Below are positions 1-11,700 of a stretch of DNA of 64,000 bases, piece by piece. The translations under genes and the position numbers were made by a program. How positions within the stretch are numbered: the stretch's first letter is position 1; each line of letters opens with the position of its first letter. Under the pieces are notes generated by a model that had not been told where the DNA came from, made no database searches, and worked only from the letters and a program-made list of their open reading frames with translations. The stretch comes from Symbiodinium natans (Eukaryota; Sar; Dinophyceae; Suessiales; Symbiodiniaceae): assembly GCA_905221605.1 (NCBI GenBank), contig CAJNDS010000602.1, positions 459,001 to 523,000 on the forward strand. Reading direction: 5' to 3'.

Positions 1-25
1 ATGCAGTGACGCTGCAAATGCGTTT

Positions 26-115
26 AGGGTTTAGGGTTTAGGGTTTAGGGTTTAGGGTTTAGGGTTTAGGGTTTAGGGTTTAGGGTTTAGGGTTTAGGGT
101 TTAGGGTTTAGGGTT
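26..115 (+). repeat. Interstitial telomere-like array (TTTAGGG)n
   Basis: About 13 near-perfect TTTAGGG units in the G-strand orientation. Unique sequence lies on both sides, so this is an internal array and not a chromosome end. Confidence 0.95.
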
Positions 116-726
116 CTTCCGACACAGAAGAAGCAAGGATACCTTAAGCATGCTCTGCCCAGCCTGGAGTAGGGTTTAGGGTGTAAGTTTAGGGTTAGGG
201 TTTGCCCGAAAGGGTTTAGGGTTTAATGGGTTTAGGAAGGCATGTGAATCACTGTGCAAGAAGAAGGAAGCCTTTTTGCCAATGCCAGGCAGAAAGCTAC
301 GACACGACCGATGTGGGCATCATCGAGACCGACACCAACCCAAACCCGGCTGTAGATGCAACAAGTATGAGTCAGTGTGAAAGATATTTCGGCCAACCAG
401 TGTTCGTCCGAATGCTCGAAATACTTCGGGAATAAACTTGCACTCCTTCGCTGTGTATGGCATCCAAGAATCTGTCAGGCATGGAACAATTGTTTTTCCA
501 CATAGCAAGTCGGAGCAACCGACAGACACCAAGGGAACATGTGATGATGTCAAAACAAAGGGATGGGAGAGGGATCTCGGGGAAAGAGCCTGTGCCTTCA
601 GGCACCCTTGACTGGCCTAATTGCATACCTGCTTGCGCTCGGTATTCCTCAGTCCTCAAGCAGTTTGCGGTCGCGCCTCGTCACGTGCACTCGGATCCTT
701 GCGGGGTTGCAAACTGACAGCCTAAG
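116..726. other. Non-coding or unassigned leader of the RRM gene
   Basis: Scattered single TTTAGGG units occur at about 172-240, followed by unique sequence. The first half of the RRM continued at 727 is not visible here, so it either lies upstream of the window or has been lost. No convincing exon was found. Confidence 0.4.
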
Positions 727-1525
727 GTGGGAACGATCACAAAGATATCTTGGATCAACAAGGGGTCGGCCATCGTGGAGTATAGCAGCCCCTTAGAGGC
801 CAAAGCAGCCGTCGAGTGTTTGAACGCGACCACCATTGATGGCAACCAGCGCTTCATTGAAGTCAAGGAGGACGAAGAGCCGGCGAAGAGGTTGAAAACC
901 GACGATTCCTTTAAGGGCGGCAACTTCAAAGTACTTGGAAATAATCTTTAAGCTTTGGGTACTCTAATTCCTAAGAAACAGCAAGAATTCATATTTTTGG
1001 CTAGGGTTCCAAGTTCAGTATAGGTGGCAAGGGCAAAGATGCCGGATGCTGGGTCTGGATGCCGATTCCCGACTCCTTCGCCATTGGAGGCGGCCACAAA
1101 GGCAAGGGAAGCTCAGAGATACTTGGGAAGAGTTTTCTATTTTTTTGGATACTCTACTTATTCCTAAGAATCAGCCAAAATTGAAATTTGTGCTAGGGCT
1201 CCAAGTTCAGTGCTGGAAAGGGAAAAGCTAAAATTGAATTGTTGCTAGGGTTCCCAAGTTCAGTAGAGGAAAGGGAAAAGAAGACCTCCCGGGCTCGGGT
1301 CGGGTCTTCGTCCGCGGCTTCGACCATGGCACCACAGACGAGCAGCTCTTGTCGCACATGTCCCAGGCGGGCGAAATCGTCGACATGCACTGGGTGAATC
1401 CAGGCTCCGCCATCGTCGTCTACAGAAGGCAAGCCTCGGCTAACGTGGCCATTAGTAGGCTGAGCATGACGACGATTCCAGGCAATATGAGGTACATCGA
1501 GGTGATCCCAAGAGAAAACCAATGA
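727..1525 (+). CDS. RRM-domain RNA-binding protein, 3' exons
   Basis: Three exon pieces are visible. 727 to about 929 encodes the second half of an RNA recognition motif (beta2 to beta4; SAIVEYSSPLEAKAAVECL) followed by an acidic and lysine-rich tail. 1019-1117 encodes a Gly/Lys linker with GGKGKDAGCW and GGGHKGKGSS. 1264-1525 encodes GKGK and then a complete RRM (RVFVRGFDHGTTDEQLLSHM, GSAIVVYRR) ending at TGA 1523-1525. The intron 1118-1263 has GA-AG borders and is phase-consistent: GA joins T to make an Asp codon. The first intron border near 929 is unclear. Tandem RRMs with a GKGK linker indicate RNA binding, probably in mRNA processing. The target is unknown. The 5' end is missing or truncated. 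Confidence 0.7.
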
Positions 1526-1569
1526 GAGTCAGCGAGACGCCTCGTTGGGCGGAGGACTGAGCTCCCGCA

Positions 1570-1688
1570 CCAGAAGGGTTTAGGGTTAGGGTTTAGGGTT
1601 TAGGGTTTAGGGTTTAGGGTTTAGGGTTTCAGGTTTAGGGTTTAGGGTTTAGGGTTTAGGGTTTAGGGTTTAGGGTTTAGGGTTTAGG
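1570..1688 (+). repeat. Telomere-like array, G-strand
   Basis: About 16 TTTAGGG units with one TTTCAGG variant. It starts about 50 nt after the stop codon of the RRM gene, so it marks the spacer before the phosphatase gene. Confidence 0.95.
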
Positions 1689-1869
1689 GCTTGCGGCGAG
1701 AGAGGAGGTGAGTTTTGGGTTGCACAGCTTTCGGTGGAGTAGGCAATGAGCCTGGTGGCCGCAGCATATGGCTGGCTTTGAAAAAATGAAAGGTCTTGTG
1801 TCAAGTCTGCTCCTATATCCTAAACCCTAAACCCTAAACCCTAAACAGCCCTAAGTTGTTACGCATCAG

Positions 1870-1931
1870 TTCGAGATGAAGTCGAAGCCCAGCCTCCGTC
1901 ATGGCAAGGCGGGAAGCCCCTGGCCTGTAGG
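1870..1931 (+). CDS. Candidate 5' exon, possibly of the phosphatase gene
   Basis: An acceptor CATCAG is followed by an open frame FEMKSKPSLRHGKAGSPWPV and a textbook donor GTGAGTAAG at 1932. It is bordered by CCCTAAA units upstream (1818-1845) and TTTAGGG units downstream. Assignment to the phosphatase rests only on order and strand. A possible start codon with MSLVAAAY lies at 1746. Confidence 0.4.
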
Positions 1932-1973
1932 GTGAGTAAGGCAGAAAACAAAAGCTACTCCAGTCCTTATTAG

Positions 1974-2024
1974 TAGGGTTTAGGGTTTAGGGTTTAGGGT
2001 TTAGGGTTTAGGGTTTAGGGTTTA
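1974..2024 (+). repeat. Telomere-like array, G-strand
   Basis: About 7 TTTAGGG units within the presumed first large intron of the phosphatase gene. Confidence 0.95.
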
Positions 2025-2169
2025 GGCCCCCCCACTCATCAAGTCCGGTTTCAAAAGGCCCCCCCACTCCCCGCCCTCCCCACAAGAAACACAGTTAAAA
2101 AAGCCCCCCGAAACCCAAGAACCCGAGCAACCCTGCAAAACCCTCGAACCCTGCAAACCCATTACAACA

Positions 2170-2284
2170 ACTATGTGCTTAAGAACCCCCAAAACAATGA
2201 AGATTAACATTCCCTGTTTTACCCTTATGTGGAAGAACAAATTCCGTTTTCTGGGGGGAGGGGGGGGTCCTTAAGTACATAGTA
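2170..2284. mobile_element. MITE family 1, copy 1 (TGCTTAAGAACCCCC ends)
   Basis: Terminal inverted repeats read CTATGTGCTTAAGAACCCCC at the left and a diverged complement ending CTTAAGTACATAG at the right, around an AT-rich centre. Four other copies in this window share the ends. It is non-coding. Confidence 0.7.
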
Positions 2285-2294
2285 GATCAGGGGC

Positions 2295-2376
2295 TAAACC
2301 CTAAACCCTAAACCCTAAACCCAAAACCCTAAACCCTAAACCCTAAACCCTAAACCCTAACCCTAAACCCTAAACC
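2295..2376 (-). repeat. Telomere-like array, C-strand
   Basis: About 11 CCCTAAA units including one 6-mer (CCCTAA) slip. Confidence 0.95.
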
Positions 2377-2512
2377 CGCCAAGTGTGCGCAAAGTGCTGG
2401 GCCGGGTGGCACAAAAACCCGCCAAGGTTCCTAAGTCTTCGTAGGCCCAACATTTCCTTACGCCCCCAAAACATCTCAAGGTCCCCAAGGCGCAGGGTGT
2501 CTTACAGTTTTG

Positions 2513-2606
2513 GGTTTAGGGTTTAGGGCTGGGGTTTAGGGTTTAGGGTTTAGGGTTTAGGGTTTAGGGTTTAGGGTTTACGGTTTAGGGTTTAGGGTTT
2601 AGGGTT
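2513..2606 (+). repeat. Telomere-like array, G-strand
   Basis: About 12 TTTAGGG units with point variants, upstream of the exon at 2692. Confidence 0.95.
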
Positions 2607-2691
2607 CAGAGAGCCCGGGTTCAAAAGGGCTATGAGGGTTTAGGAAACACCCCTAAGCCTGAACTATATCTCTTGAGCGCCTGGGGGCCAG

Positions 2692-2757
2692 ATTGAAGCG
2701 CTTATCCAAGTGGCCATGGACTTGATGAAGTCGCAGCCGCCCGGCAGCAGGCAGAGG
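2692..2757 (+). CDS. Exon (phosphatase gene, N-terminal side)
   Basis: Acceptor GGGGGCCAG, then frame IEALIQVAMDLMKSQ, ending at AGG just before GTTTAGGG at 2758. The donor GT is therefore the first GT of a telomere-like array. Membership in the phosphatase gene is inferred from position. Confidence 0.5.
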
Positions 2758-5700
2758 GTTTAGGGTTTGGGGTTTTGGGTTTAGGGTTTAGGGTTTAGGG
2801 TTTAGGGTCTAGGGTTAAGGGTTTAGGGTTTAGGATTTAGGGTTTAGGGTTTGGCCGGCCTCTGAGGCCCATTGTCTCTGAAGTGACGGCTCCGGTGAAA
2901 GTCTTCGGAGCCATGGCCGCCAGAAGCTTTCGCATGTTCCTGACTAGGGCTAGGGGCTTCAGGGGTTTAGGGTTTAGGGTTTAGGGTTTAGGGTTTAGGG
3001 GGGTGTCTGCACGATGGTCCGCGGACTTTCAGGGTTTCGGGTAGGGGCAAGCCGCCGAAAAGGAGTGTGGGATTAAATTTGCGCGAGCCCTTCCCCGAAG
3101 CCTTAGACTCAGATTCCCGACGCCTGAAGGAGACCTGAGGCGTTGGTTGAACCCTAAACCCTAAATCCCAAACCCTAAACCCTAAGCCCTAAACCCTAAA
3201 CCCTACACCCAATGCCTGAAGGAGATATTCATGGACAACTGCGGGATCTTCTTTTGCTTTTTCACTTCTATGGAAGGCGCTGCAGGGTGAGTGGGGTGCT
3301 GCACTTCGGGATTCGGACTCAAGGCGCAAAAAGGGTTTAGGGTTAAGGGTGTAGGGATGCTCCCCTCAAGTTGTGAGAAGCCTTGCTGTCCTTTCCATGC
3401 CTCTACGACCTGACACTTGTTGCGAACAGGCCAGATGACGACGAACAGGACGGAGCCCTAAACCCTAAACCCTAAACCCTAAACCCTAAACCCTAAACCC
3501 TAACCCTAAACCCTAAACCCTAAGCCCTAAGCCCTAAGCCCAAAGCCCTAAGCCCTAAGCCCTGAACTTGGGCTTTTCAACAACCGACCTTTTCCCCGTA
3601 AACGCATGCGAAACGGGTGGGGCAAAAACCCTAAACAAATTTCTGAAGGTTCCTCCCCGATGGCTTTCCTAGCCTCCCGACACAACCGTGGGGGCTTTGG
3701 AAGGACAACGATGAAGAGCCCATGTCTTACGTGCAGCTCGGCGAGGGTTTAGGGTTTAGGGTTTAGGGTTTAGGGTTTAGGGTTTAGGGTTTAGGGTTTA
3801 GGGCATGCCTCCCCCAGGCTCTTAAAACCTATACCATCGCAACTGCTCTGTTTGCCTGTCCATCCCGTGTACCGCGTTTAGGGTTTAGGGTTTAGCAAAA
3901 AGGGTTTTAAGAGGTTCCACAAGCCTGATGTCCCCCATCGACCAGGATCCAGCGCGCTCACCTTCGACACCAAACCGTCAAGACCTTGTTTTAGGGTCCC
4001 CACAAAAGCACAGAAGCAAAAAATGTCCCATATCAATCCCCCTTGTAACGAAGGCCCAAAAGGGAGGATATCCTTCTAAGAAGCTTATGCTTATGTCCTT
4101 TTTGGGCCCCCTCTGTTTGGCCAATTTCCTACGTAGAACAGGGGCGCTGCCCGAACGACGACTCACCCTTATGATAGGAGGTTCCAAAGCGGGTACCCGA
4201 ACAGATGGAAGCCCCAAAACTAGGGGGGGGATTAGAAAAAATCTAAGTCCTGTGAGCCCTAATTAATCCCTAATTTGACCCTAAGAACCCATGGGTCCCC
4301 AAATCTTTTCTAGAAAAGCTGGATCAAGGTTCAATGGCGACTGGGTGGATCGCGGTCGGCATCAGCTGGAGGCAAAGGGGGCGAAACTTCGCCGAAAACC
4401 CAGAACCCCCACGCCTAAGCCATGAAGTTCAAAGTAGAGTCCCCCTAAGCCCTAAACCCTAAACCCTAAACCCTAAACCCTAAACCCTAAACCCTAAACA
4501 GGAAGAAGCGATCCCCCTTGCAAGGGAACTTGAATCTAGAGAAACCCCAATGTGCCTCAGCTTTCCAAGGTGACACCAGAAGAACATGTCAAACCCCGAT
4601 TGGGGGCTTGCCGAAATTAGGGGTACCTTCTGGGGGTTCCTTATTATACGGAAACCCTACTACTAAACCGCCCATGTTTGGTTGAACCCGGAACCGCAAA
4701 TCCTCCGCCCTAGCATCTCATGAGCGGACAGTTGAACTTCTCATCGAGCTTTTCCTTGGCATGAGTCTTAACACTTAACACTACTAAGGCCGCTCCCCAT
4801 GCCACGTAGCAGCCAAACCCGACACCCTGAAACCCTAAACCCTAAACATGATCGCCAGGTCGTGCTCTTGATCCTCTCCCTGAAGTTCCTTGGACCCAGA
4901 ATCAAGAAAGCCTAGATACAGGGAACGGAATAGTTACTAATGGTATTCCTATATTCCCTTACGGTCCCTGTATAGCTATACTATAGTCCCTCATGGTCCC
5001 TATACAGTTATGCTATAATCGCCCCCGGAATCTTATTCTAGTTATTCAGGCCTCTATAGTAGATATACAAAGCATCTAGGACTGATCGGGTATCGGGGTC
5101 CGAGGCTAAGAACGGGCTTAAACTACTGTTTGCTTAAGAACCCGAAAAGAATATTAGAAAAAAGTAATAATCCCTAGATTGCACTTATAAGGAAGAGTTT
5201 TGGTTGTTTTTTTTTGGGCTTCTTAAGCAATTACTTGTATAGGGTTGCGGGAGCAAAGCGGCTCCCCGAAGTCAGCCCTAGAGTAACATGACGGTTTAGG
5301 GTTTATTTAGGGTTTCCGCAGCAGGCTCCGGAACCCTACTGTAGGTTTCCATCAGCATGTGCCCCGCCTGGTCAAGTGTCAGCGGCTGCGCCCTAAACCC
5401 TAAACCCCAAACCCTCAAGCCTAAGCCCTAAACGCACGTCCAGTTCAGCTAAGCGGGCGGCAAAAAAGACCTAAGCCCTGAACCCTGACCCTAAATCTAA
5501 GCCCTAAACCCTAAACCTTGAACCCCAAGCCATGACATCGGAGACGACCACCTGTTTTAGCGGCTGTATCTCGGTCGGGCCTCGGGATGTTCATGCGTGC
5601 CCTTATTGGTTTCAGGGGTTTAGGGTTTAGGCTTCAGGGTTGGGTTTAGGGTTTAGGGTTTAGGATTTAGGGTTTAGGGTCTAGGGTTCAGGGGCCTTGT

Positions 5701-8700
5701 TTTGAAGGTCCAACCTAGGGAGCGCAGGCGGCCGAGGCCGCAAGCCCTGAACCTTAAGGATACTATCCGATCACCCTAAACCCTAAACCCTAAACCCTAA
5801 ACCCTAAACCCTAAACCCTAAACCCTAAACCCTAAACCCTAAACCCTAAACCCTAAACCCTAAACCCTAAACCCTAAATCCCATCCCGCAGATCTTCAGC
5901 ACCTGCGCCCAGGATCTTGTACCCCAACCGAGTCTGGCTCAACCGGGGAAACCACGAAGACCGGCAGCAGAATCTGAGAACTTCGAAAATAGGCGCGCGG
6001 GGGAGGGGTTTTGGGTTTAGGGTTTAGGGCTTAGGGTTTAGGGTTTAGGGTTTAGGGTTAGGGTTGGTTTAGGGGGAGGACTTGTTTTTGGTTCATGTTG
6101 TTGCTTTTTGGAACATCCCAAGTTCCTCCCCTAAATCCAAACCCTGGTTTAGGCATGAGACTTTTGGAGTCCATCGGCTCGGGCGTAGTGAGAAAAGCTG
6201 TGCTCTTGCCGCAGAGTCAGGCCATGTAGACTTAACAGGGTGCTTACCTCAACCCTTTTCTCCTTTCTTTCCCAGAGCAGCACCATCAAAACCTGCCTGC
6301 GGTTCGGCCAGCTATGCAGGCCCTAAACCCTAAACCCTGAACCCTGAACCCTAAACCCTAAACCCTAAACCCTAAACCCTAAACCCTAAACCCTAAACCC
6401 TAAACCCTAAACCCTGTGCCTGTTGGGGTACGCAAAGCGCGAAGAACCTGAGCCCCCCCCAAAGTCCACTGCTGGCCACCAGGCAGCCTAGGTTTTGACA
6501 AAGCCTGCAGCGGCCCCAGGGGGTTCTGGGGTTTAGGGTTTAGGGTTTAGGGTTTAGGGTTTAGGGTTTAGGGTTTAGGGTTTAGGGTTTAGGGGGCCGG
6601 CTTTTCGTTCTTTGGTTGTGTTGTGTTCTGTTCTTTGAAGAGACGTGGGGAGTCTTGAGTTTTTTGGGGGGATTGGGTTGAGGGGTGTAGGGTTTCGGGG
6701 TCTACGGTTTAGGCTTGGGGCTTGGGTCGAAACCTTAGAACAACTCCAAATCCTAGGCCCCCAAAGTTGCATGGATTTGATTTCTTGGTTGGGTTAGGTC
6801 TATATATTCTGGTACTAGACCTCAACTTTACCCCCGTCTCTGTGGAATTCTAGGGCCTCGTGCAAAATTTCGTCGTGCGCCCTGCAAAGAGGACTTCAGT
6901 TCAGAGCTCGGCGGGGAGGCAACCAAAAACACACAAATTCCTGCACCAGACGGGTGGCAAAACATAAGCCAAACCCTAAACCCTAAACCCTAAACCCCAT
7001 AAATCCTCAATCCCACCAGGTAGCTTACAGAAGCTCTTGGAGCTGGAGGGCCATCCTAGAGTTAAGGTGGCTAGTTGAGCCGATCTCCGGCAGAAAGAGG
7101 TTTCGGGCTCGTAGGGTTCATTAGTTCATATCCCCTGACCCTAAACCGTAAACCCTAAACCCTAAACCCTAAACCCTAAACCCACGGAATCATCGTGCGG
7201 GAATGGATGCGGCATGACCATTAACCATGCAACCCCCCGTCCCCCTCACCCCCCCCCCTCCCACGCCCCAGATCCTAAACCCCAAAACCCCAAGCTTTAG
7301 ACCCTATCACTTACAGCTTCTGCCGATTTGGTAGCAAGCCCCACGCCTTAAACTTTTCCAAGCCCGAGACCCTTTAATCCCTCAACCCTTCAGACCCTAA
7401 GCCCTTCAATCATTCAAGCCCCAAGTCAAACCCTAAACCGAAAAGACTCTAATAAGTTCAACCCCGAAGCCCTGCAAGCCCGAGCCCTTGAATCCCAAAC
7501 CCTCAACTGTGCACAATGTGGCATACCCTAAACCCGAAACCCTAAACCCTAAACCCTTGGACCTTGCCTGCCTTGTGTGAGAGTGAGCGACTAAACCCTA
7601 AACCCTGAACCCTAAACCCTGAACCCTAAACCCCAAACTCCAAACCCTAAACCCTAAACCCTCACAGAGACCTACCCATGGAAGCCTTACCTTTCTGAGT
7701 GTGAGCCCCAAACCCTAAACCTTACACCCTGAACCCTAAACTCTAAACCTTCTAAGCCCTGAACCCTTGAAACCGTAAACCCTACATCTTCTAAACCCTG
7801 AATCCTACAAAACCTCAACCCTAAACCTTATAATCCCCGAACCTGATAAACCCTGAACCCTATAAACCCTAAAACCCTAAACCGTCAACCTTATAAATCC
7901 TGAACACCCTAAGCCCAGGACCCCCCTAAGAACCCTAAACCCTAAACTTTCAGTTCCCTGTGCACCACCAAGGCTCGGAGTTCTTAGGCCTCGACGAGGG
8001 CCGCAGGATTTTCGACAGCTTCCAGTGCCTCTTCGAGTGGCTGCCTGGCTGATGTACAGGATTTTAGGATTTAGGGTGCAGGGTTTAGGGTTTATAAAGG
8101 GTTTAGGGTTTGGGGTTTAGGGTTTAGGGTTTAGGGTTTAGGGTTTCGGGACTCAGGGGTCTTGGGGCCGATGCGGGTCTGGGAAAGCGTGGGAAACCCT
8201 CAGCCCTGAACCCTAAGCCGGGGCAACTCGTGTTTCATTAGGGTTTTAGGGTTTAGGGTTGAGGGTTGAGGGTTTAGGGTTTAGGGGCCACGGTAACTCC
8301 CCAAGATTCAAAGAAGCCTTCCGGTGCCCTGCAGTGCGGCTGGTCTACTTGCGGGGAGATCGGCTGAGGGTTCGGAGTTTGGGTTTACTACTCTTTGCTC
8401 AAAGACCCCCCCAAAAAATTAGAACATAGCAGTCCGTATATGACCCTGATTGTATAGGGCCCTATATTACCCTTATAGTATAAGGATTTTTTTTTTTTTT
8501 TTTGGGGGGGGGGGGGGGTGGTTCTTCAGCAAAATGTAGTTTAGTTTGAGACGTTTTCGGGTTGATTTTGTTGGGAGGGGGTGTTGAATGGAGGTTGGGG
8601 CTTCCAGGTTTTAAGTCAGTGCCTGGTGCCAATGAGGATTTATTGCAACCCCAAGCCGTAAACCTGAGGTTTGTAGGGTGTGCGGGTTCAAAAGGCGTGT

Positions 8701-11700
8701 AGGGTCTCCAGATTTCCCATAGTTTTGAGGGCTTATAGGCTTGGTTTGGCTAGGGTTCATGGGGTAGGGCAAGAAAGCTCAAAGCCGAAAGCCCAAGCCA
8801 TCTTTCCCAGAGAGCACAAAAGACAAACCTCGGCATCAAGCAAGCAGGCTACGCGTCCAAACTCTTCCGGGCCTTGTTTAGGGAGTGCTCGGGAGACTTT
8901 GCCTAGGGCTTGCAGTGCGCCTGCCATCAAGGGAGTAAGACTCGTGCTCTCAAGGTTGCACTCCTACATACACTCCTAGTATGGCCCTTGTTCTACCTTA
9001 AGGATCTGACTAAAGGGTCCCCAAACCCAAGGTGCAACCCCCTAGATGCAAGGCTGCCGCTTGCAGCGCGGATTGAGCACAAGGTCCTTGCGCCTCGGAT
9101 TCCATGACGTCGAGCCGTGAAGCTTCGGATCACAGGGGGTTTGGTGGGGGATCCTATACCCATACTAGCCTAAACCCTCAACCCTCACCCCTCAACCCTA
9201 ATTAAACCCTAAACCCTCACTTACTGAAGGCCATCGAAGGCCATCGCGCTTTGGGTTCTTGGGGGGGACGCTTAGGAAGAGGGCTCTTGGCGAAGATTCG
9301 CACGGGTCGGGGACTCCTTCCTGCTGCTCAGGTTTAGGGTTTAGGGTTTAGGGTTTAGGGTTTATAATGGGGTCCTTATAAGGGAATCCTACTCTTTGGG
9401 GGTCATGTGGCGGTTCTGGGTGTGAGGAGTCCTTGGTCGTTGCGGGGGGGGGGGGGGGGGTTAGGGTTCAGGTTCAGGGTTTAGGGTTAGGGTTTAGGGT
9501 TTAGGGTTTAGGGTTTAGGGTTTAGGGTTTAGGGTTCAGCGTTCTGCATCTCAAGTTCGAGCATTTACCAGGCCAGCAGTGTGTGTAGGCAACGGAAAAG
9601 GCTCACCCGCCCAAAGAATCCCATAACATTAAGAAAATAAATAGTTTATTTATTTCTGTTCAGACGCACCAGAAGCCAAACAATCACAAGACCTCAAATT
9701 ATTCCATCCAGGAACCCTGAGTCCTGAGTCAGTCCTGTGCCCAGCCGGCTTCGTGGCTCGCTGAGCTGCAGTGCGTGAACAATGGGTGGTCTAGAAAAAA
9801 AAGAGGGGCCGAAATGAATCAAAACGCCAAACTCGTGCTGAACGATGGGGGGGCCAAGGGGGTCAGAGGGGCCGAAATGGATCAAAACGCCGACGCCAAA
9901 TTCGTGCTGAACAATATGCGGCCAAAGGGGTCAGAGGGGCCGAAATGGATCAAAGCGCCAAATTTGTGTTTAACATTCAGGGTTATATGGTAGAGAGGTT
10001 TCGGGCTTAGGGTTTAGGGTTTAGGGTTTCCGATATTAGGGATACCTTATAATGGGTCCTTCTAAGGGAATCCTACTCTTTGGGAGTCTATTTTTGGGGT
10101 CCCCTATTTTCGTAAACCCCCCCAAATGGGGCGGTTCTGGGTGTGAGGAGTCCTTGGTCGTTGCAGGGGGGGTGGGGGTGAGGGGGTTAGGGTTTGGGGT
10201 TCAGGGTTCAGGGTTCAGGGTTCAGGGTTTAGGGTTTAGGGTTTAGGGTTTAGGGTTCAGGTTCAGGGTTTAGGGTTTAGGGTTTAGGTCACTCTTTGCA
10301 GCTCTGAGCTCGGTGGGTCAGCAGCGCATCTAACGACAAGCCGCCTCGATCTCCTGCAGATGCACCCAAGAGTTTAGGGTTCAGGGTTTAGGGTTTAGGG
10401 TTCAGAGCTCAGGTTTAGGGTTTAGGGTTTAGGGTTTAGGGTTTAATTAGGGTTTAGGGTTTTGGGTTTAGGGTTTACGGCATCCCCAGCAGTATCTTCA
10501 ACAGCGACCTCAACCCCTGAATTCCGAGACCCTACTTGGAGTTTCATGGTACTTATTAACCAATCATAACTGTACTTGTAACCCACTTATAAGCCCCTTA
10601 AGTGCCATAATGCGGTTATAAGTACAGTTATAATTGGTTTATAAGTACCATGGACCTCCAAGTATCAACTAGAAAGTCCTGACCACTCGATCCCGTAGTT
10701 CTTTGATGTTCAGCTCTGGGTGGGTTCTGTATGTTCTGTCTGAGGCGTTTAGGGTTTAGGGTATAGGGCTCAGGATCTACTCGGTGGTTTTTGGTTAGGT
10801 GCACACTGCGGACCCTGTTTAAGATGTACGAGCTACGTGCGTGCCGGTGGCTGTGTGCCCGTAGTTTCGCTTGCACTGCGACTTTGTCAGCCAATTAGGC
10901 AGGCAGCAAACAGTCGAACCCTGTACCCTGATCCTTGAATCCCCCCCAAAAAAAACAGCCTTGACTTTCTTTCCCCCAAACCCTGAGCCCTTAAAGCCTA
11001 ACTCTAAACCCTAAACCCTAAACCCTAAACCCTAAACCCTAAACCCTAAACCCTAAACCCTAAACCCTAAACCCTAAACCCTAAACCCTAAACCCTAAAC
11101 CCTAAACTCCAAGCAAGGTGCTCCATGGTGGCTTGGGACCCGGGGCCCGGGGACCCAAGCGACGTCGTCGGAAGCTGCGTGTTTTGGGGGTGGGGGGAGA
11201 GGGGGTTTAGGGTTTAGGGTTTAGGGTTTAGGGTTTAGGGTTTAGGGTTTAGGGTTTAGGGTTTAGGGTTTAGGGTTTAGGGTTTAGGGTTTAGGGTTGA
11301 GGGGGGCCTGCGGGATAAGCCCTATACCTTGAAGCCCCTGTTCCCCTACAAGCTCAAACTAGGACCTTCTGTGGGCTTTTGTTCCTGGCTACCAAAAGCT
11401 TATGAATCCCATGATGCCCTGGGACCTAGTAAAAATCTAACAATCAAGCCCCCGATCTTGTCGTGCTGCGGAGGGGGCGCCTTGCAGTGCCCCTCAACGT
11501 TCTTGCACCCTTTATAAGCCCCCAAATCATCAAGCCTAAACCCTTAAACCCTTAAGCCCGTAAGCCCTTAAACCCTTAAACCCTTAAACCCTTGAACCCT
11601 TGAACCCTTGAACCCGTGAACCCTTAAACCCTTAAACCCTTAAACCCTTAAACCCTTAAACCCTTAAACCCTAAACCCTTAGCATCTGGAGCCCTTCAAT

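Noticed and set aside
26-115. Chromosome end (true telomere)
   Set aside because: Arrays of the same kind occur in both orientations throughout the window, each flanked by unique sequence.
3928-4266. 112-codon plus frame
   Set aside because: Lies between the GDIHG and GDWVDRG exons of the phosphatase gene, with no conserved motif; most likely intron.
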